Part shown: piece after piece, positions 43,322 to 52,636 of the stretch
How the letters are laid out: each line of letters starts with the position of its first letter
How positions within the stretch are numbered: position 1 is the stretch's first letter
Assembly: GCA_050184585.1 (NCBI GenBank)
Contig: JBFXAF010000004.1
Location: 186,001 to 250,000, forward strand
Source of the DNA: JBFXAF01 sp050184585
GTDB lineage: Bacteria; Pseudomonadota; Alphaproteobacteria; Rhizobiales; Rhizobiaceae
DNA length: 64,000 nt
Reading direction: 5' to 3'
Position numbers and translations under genes: made by a program
The notes under the pieces: generated by a model
The model's database searches: none
What the model was told of the DNA's origin: nothing
Seen by the model: only the letters and a program-made list of their open reading frames with translations

Positions 43322-44842
43322 TCAGAACGTCTGGTTGTAGGCGCCGACTTCCGGGTTGCGCCTCAGCACAGCGTCGACCGCCTCGAACATGGCGCGGCGG
43401 CGGTCTGAGGAGACCGGACTCTCGACAACAACCACCAGCTCCGGCTTGTTGGACGAGGCCCGCACTAACCCCCACGTTCCGTCTTCCGCCACGACGCGCA
43501 CGCCATTGACGGTGACAAGGTCGACGATCTTCTGGCCGGCCAGCGGCTTGCCGTCGCGGTGCATCGCCTGAAACTCGGCGACGACCTTCTCGACCACCCC
43601 GTATTTCATCTCGTCGGGACAATGCGGCGACATGGTCGGGGTGCCGTATGTCACGGGGAGCGCGCGATAAAGGTCCGCCAACGACCTTCCGGCATTGCGG
43701 TCGAGCATCCGGCAGACCGCGATCGCGGTGACAAGGCCGTCGTCATAACCCCGGCCGATCGGCGGGTTGAAGAAGAAGTGCCCCGACTTCTCAAATCCGG
43801 CGATGGCGCCGAGTTCGGCGACGCGGCGCTTGATGTAAGAGTGGCCGGTCTTCCAGTAGTCGGTCGTTGCGCCCTGGGCCCGCAAGACCGGATCGGTGGC
43901 GAACAGGCCGGTCGACTTGACGTCCACCACGAAGGTCGCGCCGCGATGCTCTGCCGAGATGTCGCGGGCGAGCATGACGCCGACCTTGTCGGCGAAGATC
44001 TCGTTGCCTTCATCGTCGACCACGCCGCAGCGGTCTCCGTCGCCATCGAAGCCGAGCCCCACATCGGCGCCGACCTCGAGAACCTTGTCGCGGATCGCAT
44101 GGAGCATCTCCATGTCTTCGGGATTGGGGTTGTATCGCGGGAAGGAGTGGTCGAGTTCCACGTCGAGCGGCACGACCTCGCAGCCGATGCGCTCCAGCAG
44201 CTCGGGCGCGAACGCTCCGGCGGTGCCGTTGCCGCAGGCGCAGACGACCTTGAGCTTGCGCGTCAGCCGGACGCCCTTTGCCAGATCGTCCAGATAGACA
44301 GACCGGAAATCCGCCACCGCCTCGTAGCTGCCGCCCCCGACCATATCGAAGTCGCCGGAGAGCACGATGTCCTTGAGCACCGACATTTCTTCCGGTCCGA
44401 AGGTGAGCGGCCGTTTCGCGCCCATCTTCACCCCCGTCCATCCATTTTCGTTGTGGGATGCCGTCACCATCGCAACAGACGGGCAATCCAGCGCGAACTG
44501 CGCGAAGTATGCCATCGGAGACAGCGCCAGACCGATGTCCTTGACGCGCGCGCCAGCCGCCATGAGGCCCGATACCAGCGCCAGCTTGATCGACATGGAA
44601 TAGGAACGGAAGTCGTGGCCCGTGACGATGTCCGGCCCCACGCCCAGCCGACGGATTAGGGTTCCCAGCCCCAGGCCGAGCGACTGCACGCCGAGAAGAT
44701 TCAGTTCCGGGACCTTCGTCGATGCAGGGCGCCCGAACCACCAGCGCGCGTCGTACTCACGAAAGCCGGTCGGCTTGACAAGCGCTTCGGTCTCGAAACG
44801 GTAGGTATTGGGCAGTGCATCTGAAACGGGCGTTCTTTTCAC
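43322..44842 (-). CDS. Phosphomannomutase/phosphoglucomutase
   Basis: A 506-residue alpha-D-phosphohexomutase: the phosphoserine loop TASHNENGWTGVK, the metal loop DGDGDR and the sugar loop GFEKSGHFFFNPPIGRGYDD. It exchanges phosphate between C1 and C6 of mannose or glucose and supplies GDP-mannose or UDP-glucose for surface polysaccharide (ExoC/AlgC-like). It is monocistronic and distinct from the pgm gene inside the nearby glycogen operon, which has the HEDFGIKYN form of the pathway-specific enzyme. Confidence 0.9.
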   Translation of the reverse strand: MKRTPVSDALPNTYRFETEALVKPTGFREYDARWWFGRPASTKVPELNLLGVQSLGLGLGTLIRRLGVGPDIVTGHDFRSYSMSIKLALVSGLMAAGARVKDIGLALSPMAYFAQFALDCPSVAMVTASHNENGWTGVKMGAKRPLTFGPEEMSVLKDIVLSGDFDMVGGGSYEAVADFRSVYLDDLAKGVRLTRKLKVVCACGNGTAGAFAPELLERIGCEVVPLDVELDHSFPRYNPNPEDMEMLHAIRDKVLEVGADVGLGFDGDGDRCGVVDDEGNEIFADKVGVMLARDISAEHRGATFVVDVKSTGLFATDPVLRAQGATTDYWKTGHSYIKRRVAELGAIAGFEKSGHFFFNPPIGRGYDDGLVTAIAVCRMLDRNAGRSLADLYRALPVTYGTPTMSPHCPDEMKYGVVEKVVAEFQAMHRDGKPLAGQKIVDLVTVNGVRVVAEDGTWGLVRASSNKPELVVVVESPVSSDRRRAMFEAVDAVLRRNPEVGAYNQTF

Positions 44843-44998
44843 GTCGGGCGGCTCCTGCGCGGCGTGTCGCGACTTTCCGCCGTCTAGCGCGATTTTGCCA
44901 CGCCGCGCCAGCCGAAACCGGCGAGACCGCGATGGTCGTCAGGTCGTTCGTGCTTGCAGGATCGCACCCCGTTCGCTATATGCCCGCCGGTCTGGTCG

Positions 44999-45075
44999 CG
45001 GAGTGTAGCGCAGTCTGGTAGCGCACATCGTTCGGGACGATGGGGTCGCAGGTTCAAATCCTGCCACTCCGACCA
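44999..45075 (+). tRNA. tRNA-Pro(CGG)
   Basis: A 77-base cloverleaf with encoded CCA: acceptor CGGAGTG/CACTCCG, D-arm GCGCAGTCTGGTAGCGC, anticodon loop TTCGGGA reading CGG (codon CCG) and T-arm GGTTCAAATCC. It closely resembles E. coli tRNA-Pro(CGG). A pair of Tad pilus genes starts about 90 bases downstream; no integrase is visible. Confidence 0.97.
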
Positions 45076-45168
45076 GTTTCTCCAAAAGGCGGTTTCACAA
45101 CCGGCCTGAACTTCAGGTTGCATCCGGGATTTGCGCGCCCCTGAACCTTCGTCGGCGAAGATGTCGCC

Positions 45169-45615
45169 ATGCTCAGGTACCGGTCCGCACTCGCTATCCT
45201 CCGCTGCTTTCGAAGCTCACGTGACGGCAACACGGCTATCGAGTTCGCGTTGCTGGCCCCCCTCTACGTCTTTCTCATGCTGGGCATCGCGGCCTACGGA
45301 ATTTATTTCGGCGCCACCCACTCGATCCAGCAGATCGCAGCCGACGCCGCGCGCACGGCGATTGCCGGCCTCGACGGTCCCGAGCGCCAGGCGCTCGCGT
45401 CCACATTCGTCGGTCGAAACGCCAGCGGCTACGCGTTCGTCGATCCATCGGCCGTCGTCGTCGAGGCTATCGACAGCGAAGATGATTCAGCCCAGTTCGT
45501 CGTGACCATACGATACGACGCGCGCGGCCTGCCCATCTGGAACCTGTTCCCGGGTCTGCCGATGCCTTCCACGACCATCGCCCGCAGTTCGACCATTCGC
45601 ATCGGAGGATTGTGA
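45169..45615 (+). CDS. tadE: TadE-family pilus assembly protein
   Basis: A 148-residue protein with the TadE signature near the start: RSSRDGNTAIEFALLAPLYVFLMLG, where the Glu after the GNTAIE is the prepilin-like residue. One membrane helix spans about 25-47 and the rest is periplasmic. It is a minor pilin-like part of Flp/Tad systems. The core tad genes are absent; only tadG follows, overlapping by about one codon. Confidence 0.87.
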   Translation: MLRYRSALAILRCFRSSRDGNTAIEFALLAPLYVFLMLGIAAYGIYFGATHSIQQIAADAARTAIAGLDGPERQALASTFVGRNASGYAFVDPSAVVVEAIDSEDDSAQFVVTIRYDARGLPIWNLFPGLPMPSTTIARSSTIRIGGL

Positions 45616-47342
45616 TGGCCGGACGCAATCTCGTGAACGTGTTCTCGGGCCTGTCGCTTGATCGGCGCGGAAACTTCGCCACCATGACTGCCTTGACGGC
45701 GCCCGTTGCGCTGGCGGCAGCGGCCATCGCCATCGACACAGCCTCGCTGTACAGCCAACGTCGCGAGACCCAGGGCCTGGCCGATCTGGCCGCCATTACG
45801 GCCGCAGCCAATCTCGACAGGCCGGAACTCGCGGCGGCCACGGTGCTGCGCGACAACGGCGTTCGCAACGTCGTCGTCGTGCCGATGAACACGACGCCCG
45901 AATACGAAACCGCGGGCGTCCGCCCGGTTTTCGTGAGCGTGGTGCCAGGACGGTACCTCGCGGACAGGAACGCCAGCGCGACGGTCCGCTTCGTTCCCGG
46001 TGGCGTACCCGTCAACGCCGTGAAAATCGCGGTCCGTCATGAGGGAACGCGGCATTTTTCCGCGTCCTTTGGCGAAGATCCCCAGATCGCGACACTTGCT
46101 ATCGCCAGTGTTCCGGCGGAAGCCGCATTCTCCGTGGGATCGCGGCTCGCCTCGCTCAACGGCGGTATCGTCAACGCCCTGCTCGGCGGCCTGACCGGCA
46201 CCCAGATTTCACTGTCCGCGCTCGATCACCAGGCGCTGCTCGAAGCGGACGTGGAACTGTTCGGCTTTCTCGATGCGCTGGCGCTCAATGCCGGAATGAC
46301 GGCCGCGACCTATGACGACGTGCTCGATGGCGAGGTGACGGCCGGGCAGGTCGCGGCCGCACTCGGACGCACCGATGGCGTCGACGCGGCCGCCGGTCGC
46401 GTGCTGCGTGACATCGGCCAAGCAATCGGCATCGCCGGCAAGCCGAAACTGAAGCTCTCGCGCCTGCTCGAACTGGGGAACGCCGGGACGCTCGCGCTGG
46501 GCAACCCCCCATCCGATCTCGATGCCCGCCTCGGGGTGATGCAGGTGCTGACAGGGGGCGCGGCGATCGCCAACGGCACCAACCATCTACGGCTGGATCT
46601 CGCTGCGAACCTGCCCGGGGTACTGGCCGCGACGATCGACCTCGCGGTTGGCGAACCCATGCAATCGTCGCCGCCGGTCGCCGTCGGCGCCGCCGGCGCA
46701 ACCGTCAAGACCGCGCAGGTGCGCCTCCTCGTTTCGATCGAGATCGGCGGACCGGGCGGACTGCTCGGAACGCGAATCGCGCTGCCGATCTATCTGGAGA
46801 TCGCCCGCGCCGAGGCGAGGCTCTCGTCGGTCACCTGCACGAGCGGGCGGCCGGACAGCCTGCGTGTCGGCGTCGCGGCGCGGCCGGGCGTGCTGGACGC
46901 CCGCATCGCCACGGTCGACGCCGCACGGCTCTCGGACTTCTCAGGCGATCCGGCTTTCTCGCAGGCGCGCATCCTCACGGCGCCGCTGGTCAGCGTCGCG
47001 GGACAGGCGCATGTCGCCATGGAGAACCAGACGGCGACAACCCTCACCTTCGATCGCGACGACATCGACCGGGGCACGATCAGGACCGTTGCCACCCGCA
47101 ACTTCACCCAGTCTCTGACGCAATCGCTGCTCGGCAATCTGTCGCTGACGGTCAACGTCGCCGGGCTGGGCATCGGCGTGCCGAGCAATTTGGCGTCGAC
47201 CGTATCCAATCTGCTTTCGGCGGCGACCCCGGCGATCGACGTGCTGCTCGCTTCGGTCCTTTCGACGCTCGGCATCCGGATCGGCGAGGCGGACGTACGG
47301 GTCCACGGCGCGATCTGCGGTCGCCCGGTCCTGGTTCAGTAG
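45615..47342 (+). CDS. tadG: TadG-family pilus assembly protein
   Basis: I chose the ATG at 45615 (575 residues) with GGAGGA five bases upstream; a GTG at 45612 adds one residue. The N-terminus has DRRGNFATMTALTAPVALAAAAIAIDTASLYSQRRETQGLADLAAITAA, the TadG/TadE-like membrane helix and spacer. The long C-terminal part, rich in LLGGLTG and LSRLLELGNAG repeats, is unusual; no von Willebrand domain is evident. It is co-translated with tadE. Its end overlaps the convergent alpha-glucosidase by 7 bases. Confidence 0.82.
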   Translation: MAGRNLVNVFSGLSLDRRGNFATMTALTAPVALAAAAIAIDTASLYSQRRETQGLADLAAITAAANLDRPELAAATVLRDNGVRNVVVVPMNTTPEYETAGVRPVFVSVVPGRYLADRNASATVRFVPGGVPVNAVKIAVRHEGTRHFSASFGEDPQIATLAIASVPAEAAFSVGSRLASLNGGIVNALLGGLTGTQISLSALDHQALLEADVELFGFLDALALNAGMTAATYDDVLDGEVTAGQVAAALGRTDGVDAAAGRVLRDIGQAIGIAGKPKLKLSRLLELGNAGTLALGNPPSDLDARLGVMQVLTGGAAIANGTNHLRLDLAANLPGVLAATIDLAVGEPMQSSPPVAVGAAGATVKTAQVRLLVSIEIGGPGGLLGTRIALPIYLEIARAEARLSSVTCTSGRPDSLRVGVAARPGVLDARIATVDAARLSDFSGDPAFSQARILTAPLVSVAGQAHVAMENQTATTLTFDRDDIDRGTIRTVATRNFTQSLTQSLLGNLSLTVNVAGLGIGVPSNLASTVSNLLSAATPAIDVLLASVLSTLGIRIGEADVRVHGAICGRPVLVQ

Positions 47343-48976
47343 CGTTCCGGCGCCACCGCGAAAGCGTAGCCGAGCGGCGGCAGGGACAGTTCGCCGCCCT
47401 CGATGCGCGCCTCGAAAAGGCCCGGACCGGTCAGCCTGAAAGGACCCCCCGCATCGGAAAGTCGCACCGTGACCGGAACCGGCGCGAAATTGAAGGCGCA
47501 CAGCATCGTTCGAGCACCGTGTTCCCGCACCATCAGGAGCACGTCATCCGGAGCATCCAGGAAGCGCACCGAGCCCAGTCGGAGGACCGGCTGCTTGCGT
47601 CGAAAGGCCAATGCGTTCCGGTAGTGCGAGAGCACCGATCCCGCCTCGCCCTCCTGTGCATTCACCGCGCGCCGCGCATGCGCCTCGGAGACTGGAAGCC
47701 ATGGACGGACCGGCGAGAAGCCGCCGTTCGGCGCGTTGTGCTCCCAGACCATCGGCGTGCGGCAACCATCCCGCCCCTTGAAGGCGGGCCAGAAGCGGAT
47801 GCCGTAGGGATCGCGCAAATCCTCGAAGGCGAGTTCAGCCTCCCCGAGGCCCAGTTCCTCGCCCTGGTAGAGGCAGATGGTGCCGCGTAGCGCGCACAGC
47901 AATGCGATCGAAAATCGCGCGACCTCTTCGGCATCCCCTCCGGGCCGGGTCCAGCGACTGACATGCCTCATCACGTCGTGATTGGAGAAGGCCCAGCATA
48001 TCCACCCGTCGGTCACGATCGCTTCGAAGTCCTCGACGCAGCGCCTCACATGCGCCGCCGAGAAGGCGGGGCTGAGGAGATCGAAGGTGTAGCTCATATG
48101 AAGCTTGTCGCCGCCGCCGGTGTAGGCCGCCACGGTTCGCAGCGATCGCGCGCCATCGCCCACCTCGCCCACCGACGTACGCGCGCCGAACTCGTCGAGG
48201 AGTGCACGGAACGCCCTCAGGAAGTCGACATTCTCCGGCTGGGACTTGTCGTAGATGTGGTCCTGGTAGCCGTAGGGATTGGTGTCGGGAATGTCGGTCG
48301 GCGCGCCGCGGGGCATCGCCGGATTGTCTTCAAGACCCTTGGAATGGAAGTAGAAGTTCACCGTGTCGAGGCGGAAACCGTCGACGCCGCGCTCGAGCCA
48401 GAACCGGACATCGTCGAGCAGCGCCGCCCGCACCTCGGGGTTGTGGAAGTTGAGGTCGGGCTGCGACGCAAGGAAGTTGTGCAGGTAGTACTGGCGGCGC
48501 ACGCCGTCCCATTCCCAAGCGGAGCCGCCGAAAATCGACAGCCAGTTGTTGGGCGGCGTGCCGTCCGGCTTCGGATCGGCCCAGACATACCAGTCGGCTC
48601 GCGCGTTGGTGCGGTCGGCGCGGCTGTCGATGAACCAGGGATGCTGGTCGGACGTGTGCGAGAGCACCTGGTCGATCATGACCTTCAGGCCGAGACGGTG
48701 CGCCTCCGCAACCACCGCCTCGAAGTCGGCCAGAGTGCCGAACAGAGGGTCTACGTCGCGATAGTCCGATACGTCGTATCCCATGTCGGCCATGGGCGAC
48801 CGGAAGAACGGCGACAACCAGACCGCGTCCACGCCGAGCGACGCGACATGCGCAAGTCGCTGCGCGACGCCCTTCAGATCGCCAATGCCGTCGCCGGTCG
48901 TGTCCTGGAACGAGCGTGGATAGATCTGATAGATCGCCGCGCCGCGCCACCATTCATAGTCGTCCGCAAGGCTCAT
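47336..48976 (-). CDS. GH13 alpha-glucosidase/oligo-1,6-glucosidase-like enzyme
   Basis: From the ATG at 48976 the product has 546 residues; an upstream ATG at 48994 (overlapping glgX by 8 bases) adds six. The (beta/alpha)8 barrel shows YQIYPRSFQDTTGDGIGDLKG, the nucleophile Asp in GFRLDTVN, the acid Glu in SVGEVGD and the third Asp in SNHDVMRH. It is the AglA-like/GH13_23-type subgroup and cleaves alpha-glucosides such as maltodextrin ends or sucrose-like sugars. It is the last gene of the glycogen operon, so it may finish the degradation of limit dextrins. Confidence 0.88.
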   Translation of the reverse strand: MSLADDYEWWRGAAIYQIYPRSFQDTTGDGIGDLKGVAQRLAHVASLGVDAVWLSPFFRSPMADMGYDVSDYRDVDPLFGTLADFEAVVAEAHRLGLKVMIDQVLSHTSDQHPWFIDSRADRTNARADWYVWADPKPDGTPPNNWLSIFGGSAWEWDGVRRQYYLHNFLASQPDLNFHNPEVRAALLDDVRFWLERGVDGFRLDTVNFYFHSKGLEDNPAMPRGAPTDIPDTNPYGYQDHIYDKSQPENVDFLRAFRALLDEFGARTSVGEVGDGARSLRTVAAYTGGGDKLHMSYTFDLLSPAFSAAHVRRCVEDFEAIVTDGWICWAFSNHDVMRHVSRWTRPGGDAEEVARFSIALLCALRGTICLYQGEELGLGEAELAFEDLRDPYGIRFWPAFKGRDGCRTPMVWEHNAPNGGFSPVRPWLPVSEAHARRAVNAQEGEAGSVLSHYRNALAFRRKQPVLRLGSVRFLDAPDDVLLMVREHGARTMLCAFNFAPVPVTVRLSDAGGPFRLTGPGLFEARIEGGELSLPPLGYAFAVAPERY

Positions 48977-48986
48977 GCCGTCTCTC

Positions 48987-51011
48987 TCAACCATCTACCT
49001 CGGCGGCGAAAGCGACCGAGCGACCCTGAAGAAGGAAACCGCCCTCCGTCAGCCGCGTCACGCCGCCCTCGAACGAAAGCAACTCCGTCCACCCATGGTT
49101 CCCGCTTCCGGGCAGCGAAAAGACCGTCGCGCGGCAGTCGCCGTTGATCAGCACCGCAAGCCTGGAACATGCCGAAGACGGATCGGCGATCACAATGGCC
49201 AGCCGCCTCCGCTGGGTGTCCTCCCATTCGGCGACTGTAACCGGCTGGCCGCTCTCGGTCAGCCATTCGACATCGGACACACCGTTCAACGATGCAGTGT
49301 TCCCCAGAAAGAATCCGGTTCCGAATAGCGCCGACCTCGACCTGCGCAACATGGCAAGAGCGGCCACCCAGTCCTCGACTCCACGGTCGCGGCCGATCCA
49401 GTCGAGCCACGTCGTTTCGTTGTCCTGGGCATAGGCGTTGTTGTTGCCGCCCTGCGATCTGCCGAACTCGTCGCCTGCCGAAAGCATGAGCGTACCGCGC
49501 GAGGCGAAGAGCGTTGCGAGGAGCGTCACTGCGTCTCGGCGACGCGCCTCGACGATGGCCGGATCGCGCGTCTCGCCCTCGATCCCATTGTTCCACGACA
49601 GGTTCTCGTCGTGTCCGTCGCGATTGTCTTCCCCATTCGCCTCGTTGTGCTTGTGCTCGTAGGCCGCCAGATCGGCCAGCGTCATGCCGTCATGAGCCGC
49701 GATGAAATTGACGGTCCGGGTGACGGTCGCGCCATCGCCTCCGAACACATCGGACGAACCGGCCAATCGCGTCGCCAGTGGACCGATCGTACCAGCGTCG
49801 CCACGCCAGAAGCGGCGCACATCGTCGCGGAACCGGTCGTTCCACTCCAGGAATGGCGACGGAAAGCCACCAAGCCGATAACCATCCGGACCGATATCCC
49901 AGGGCTCGGCGATGAGCGTGCGGTCAGAAAGGACGGGGTCCTCACGCAAAGCGCTGAACAAGGGAGCCTCGACAGCGAACCGCCCATCCACCCTGCCTAG
50001 CACGGGCGCGAGGTCGAAGCGGAAACCGTCCACGCCGGCCTGCAAGACGAAGTGCCTCAGCGAAGAAAGGATGAGCTCCTGGATCGCCGGATGGTCGCAG
50101 GCCACGGTGTTGCCGCAGCCGGTGTCGTTCGCCAAGCGGCGCGTCTCGCCGGGCAGGTGGCGATATGAGGCAAGATTGTCGAGGCCGCGCAACGACAAGG
50201 TGGGACCGAACTCGTCGCTTTCGCCGGTGTGGTTGAAGACGAGGTCGAGGATCACGGCGATGCCGGCTTCGTGCAAGGCAGCGGTCGCATCGCGGAGCTC
50301 CGCGATGCCGCCCGGCGCCAGGCGCGGATCCAGGGGCATGAACGCAACCGGGTTGTAGCCCCAGGCGTTCGAAAGGCCGAGCGGCGGCAGGTGGCGCTCG
50401 TCGATCCAGGCCACGACCGGCATCAGTTCGACCGCATCGACGCCGATCTTGAGGAGGTGCTCGATCACGACCGGCTCGCCCAGGGCGGCGATCGTACCGC
50501 GCTTCTCCGACCGTACTCCAGGATGGCGCATCGTGAAGCCGCGCACGGAAAGCTCGTAGATCAAGCCACCGGGTCGGAAGAGGGACGACTTCCGTTTCGC
50601 GAAGTCCGCCGACTTCGTCACGACGGATTTTGGCACCACTGCCGCCGTATCGACCGCATTGGGACGTGGCGCGGCAAGTGAGGGGTCGTAGCGGAAGTGT
50701 CTGTCGATGGCAGTCGCGTACGGGTCGACAAGCAGCTTGGCCGGGTCGAACCAGTAACCAGCGGGAGGATTGTAGCGACCGTCGGCGCGCAGGCCGTAAT
50801 GTGCGCCGGCCTTCAGGCCGGGCACGAAGCCGGAGAAAACGTCATGACCGGTCCGCGTGAGTTCGACCCTGCCGGTCTCGCTTTCGCTTCTTGGGTCAAA
50901 CATCGAAACCCAGACACGATCGGCAGTCCCGGACTGGACCGCGAAACGGACGCCGCCTGGTTCAAGCGTGGCTCCGAGGCGCTGTCCGAGCTCACGTCCA
51001 CTTTCGCTCAC
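48987..51011 (-). CDS. glgX: Glycogen debranching enzyme
   Basis: A 674-residue GH13_11 isoamylase-type enzyme starting at GTG (GTGA overlap with the pgm stop). N-terminal CBM48-like region, then the barrel with YNPVAFMPLDPR, the nucleophile in GFRFDLAPVLGR, the acid in LIAEPWDIG and the Asp in AAHDGMTLAD. GlgX removes the short branches left after glycogen phosphorylase action. It lies between pgm and the alpha-glucosidase. Confidence 0.93.
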   Translation of the reverse strand: MSESGRELGQRLGATLEPGGVRFAVQSGTADRVWVSMFDPRSESETGRVELTRTGHDVFSGFVPGLKAGAHYGLRADGRYNPPAGYWFDPAKLLVDPYATAIDRHFRYDPSLAAPRPNAVDTAAVVPKSVVTKSADFAKRKSSLFRPGGLIYELSVRGFTMRHPGVRSEKRGTIAALGEPVVIEHLLKIGVDAVELMPVVAWIDERHLPPLGLSNAWGYNPVAFMPLDPRLAPGGIAELRDATAALHEAGIAVILDLVFNHTGESDEFGPTLSLRGLDNLASYRHLPGETRRLANDTGCGNTVACDHPAIQELILSSLRHFVLQAGVDGFRFDLAPVLGRVDGRFAVEAPLFSALREDPVLSDRTLIAEPWDIGPDGYRLGGFPSPFLEWNDRFRDDVRRFWRGDAGTIGPLATRLAGSSDVFGGDGATVTRTVNFIAAHDGMTLADLAAYEHKHNEANGEDNRDGHDENLSWNNGIEGETRDPAIVEARRRDAVTLLATLFASRGTLMLSAGDEFGRSQGGNNNAYAQDNETTWLDWIGRDRGVEDWVAALAMLRRSRSALFGTGFFLGNTASLNGVSDVEWLTESGQPVTVAEWEDTQRRRLAIVIADPSSACSRLAVLINGDCRATVFSLPGSGNHGWTELLSFEGGVTRLTEGGFLLQGRSVAFAAEVDG

Positions 51012-52636
51012 GTTATGACCGTAGGCACGGCGCGCCCGGTATGCCTGAGGATGCCGGCAATCTCGTCGGCGGCGGCAATGAGATCGGCAAGAGCCGCCTG
51101 CGTCTCCAGATCGTGGCGGGACGGATCCGATTCATAGCGTTCGATGTAGACGCGCAGCGTCGCGCCGGACGTACCAGTGCCCGAGAGGCGGAAGACGACG
51201 CGCGAGCCGCCCTCGAAGAGGATGCGGATGCCCTGGTTGCGGCTCACCGAGCCGTCGACCGGATCGTGATAGGCGAAGTCGTCCGCCGCCGCGACTTTCA
51301 GCGCGCCTATGACGGTTCCTGGCAGAGACGGGAGCTTCGTTCGCAGTCCGTCGACCAGGCGGTTGGCCGCCTCGGTCGCGACCTCCTCGTAATCGTGACG
51401 CGAATAGTAGTTACGGCCGAACTCTTCCCAGTGCGCCTTCGCGATCGCCGCCACGCTTTCCCGGCGCTTCGCGAGAATGTTGAGCCACAGGAGCACGGCC
51501 CACAGCCCGTCCTTCTCGCGCACGTGGTCGGACCCCGTGCCCGCACTCTCCTCGCCGCATATCGTCGCCATTCCGGCATCAAGCAGGTTGCCGAAGAACT
51601 TCCATCCCGTCGGGGTCTCGTAGAGGCCGACGCCGAGTTTCCCTGCCACCCTGTCGGCCGCCGCGCTGGTCGGCATCGAACGCGCAATGCCCTTCAACCC
51701 CGAGACATAGCCCGGCGCCAGCGTTGCATTGGCGGCGAGCATCGCAAGCGAGTCGGAAGGCGTTATGAATATCCCGCGACCGATGACCAGGTTGCGGTCG
51801 CCGTCGCCATCGGACGCCGCACCGAAATCCGGCGCATCGCTGCCCATCATCTCATCGTAGAGCGCCTTGGCGTGGACGAGGTTCGGGTCGGGATGATGCC
51901 CGCCGAAATCCGGCAGCGGCACGAAGTTGCGGACGGTACCCGCCGGTGCGCCGAGGCGCTTTTCAAGAATTTCCTTCGCATATGGTCCTGTGACCGCGTG
52001 CATGGCGTCGAAGGCCATGCGGAAGCCCGACTTGAACAACACGCGGATGGCGTCGAAGTCAAAAAGGGTCTCCATCAGCGCGGCGTAGTCAGTCACCGGG
52101 TCGATCACTTCGACAATCATGCCGGCGACCTCGACCGCGCCCAATTTGTCGATGTCGACTGCGCCTATCTCGGCGATGCAATACCGGTCGATCGCCTTCG
52201 TGCGGGCGAAGATCGCGTCGGTGAGCTTTTCCGGCGCGGGCCCGCCATTGCCGATGTTGTACTTGATGCCGAAATCCTCGTGCGGCCCACCGGGATTGTG
52301 ACTGGCTGACAGCACCAGCCCACCGAATGCCTTGCGGCTGCGAATGACATGTGATGCCGCCGGGGTGGAAAGGATGCCGCCCTGGCCTGCAACAACCCGA
52401 CCGAAACCGTTCGCGGCCGCCATGGCGATCGTGGTCTGGATGACATCACGGTTGAAGAAGCGGCCGTCACCTCCGATCACCAGAGTCTGGCCGTTCTTGC
52501 CATCGAGGCAATCGAAGACCGACTGCACGAAATTCTCGACATAGTTCGTCTGCTGAAAGACCGGGACCTTCTTTCGCAAACCGGAGGTGCCGGGCTTCTG
52601 GTCGCCGAAGGGTGTGGTCGAAACCTCGCGCATCAT
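51008..52636 (-). CDS. pgm: Phosphoglucomutase (alpha-D-glucose phosphate-specific)
   Basis: A 542-residue mutase; I chose the first ATG of ATGATG at 52636 (ATGA overlap with glgA). Phosphoserine loop SASHNPGGPHEDFGIKYN, metal loop SDGDGDRN, sugar loop CGEESAGTGSDHVREKDG and phosphate-binding RLSGTGTSGATLR. It interconverts glucose-1-phosphate and glucose-6-phosphate, linking glycogen to central metabolism. Its stop overlaps the glgX GTG start. Confidence 0.95.
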   Translation of the reverse strand: MMREVSTTPFGDQKPGTSGLRKKVPVFQQTNYVENFVQSVFDCLDGKNGQTLVIGGDGRFFNRDVIQTTIAMAAANGFGRVVAGQGGILSTPAASHVIRSRKAFGGLVLSASHNPGGPHEDFGIKYNIGNGGPAPEKLTDAIFARTKAIDRYCIAEIGAVDIDKLGAVEVAGMIVEVIDPVTDYAALMETLFDFDAIRVLFKSGFRMAFDAMHAVTGPYAKEILEKRLGAPAGTVRNFVPLPDFGGHHPDPNLVHAKALYDEMMGSDAPDFGAASDGDGDRNLVIGRGIFITPSDSLAMLAANATLAPGYVSGLKGIARSMPTSAAADRVAGKLGVGLYETPTGWKFFGNLLDAGMATICGEESAGTGSDHVREKDGLWAVLLWLNILAKRRESVAAIAKAHWEEFGRNYYSRHDYEEVATEAANRLVDGLRTKLPSLPGTVIGALKVAAADDFAYHDPVDGSVSRNQGIRILFEGGSRVVFRLSGTGTSGATLRVYIERYESDPSRHDLETQAALADLIAAADEIAGILRHTGRAVPTVIT

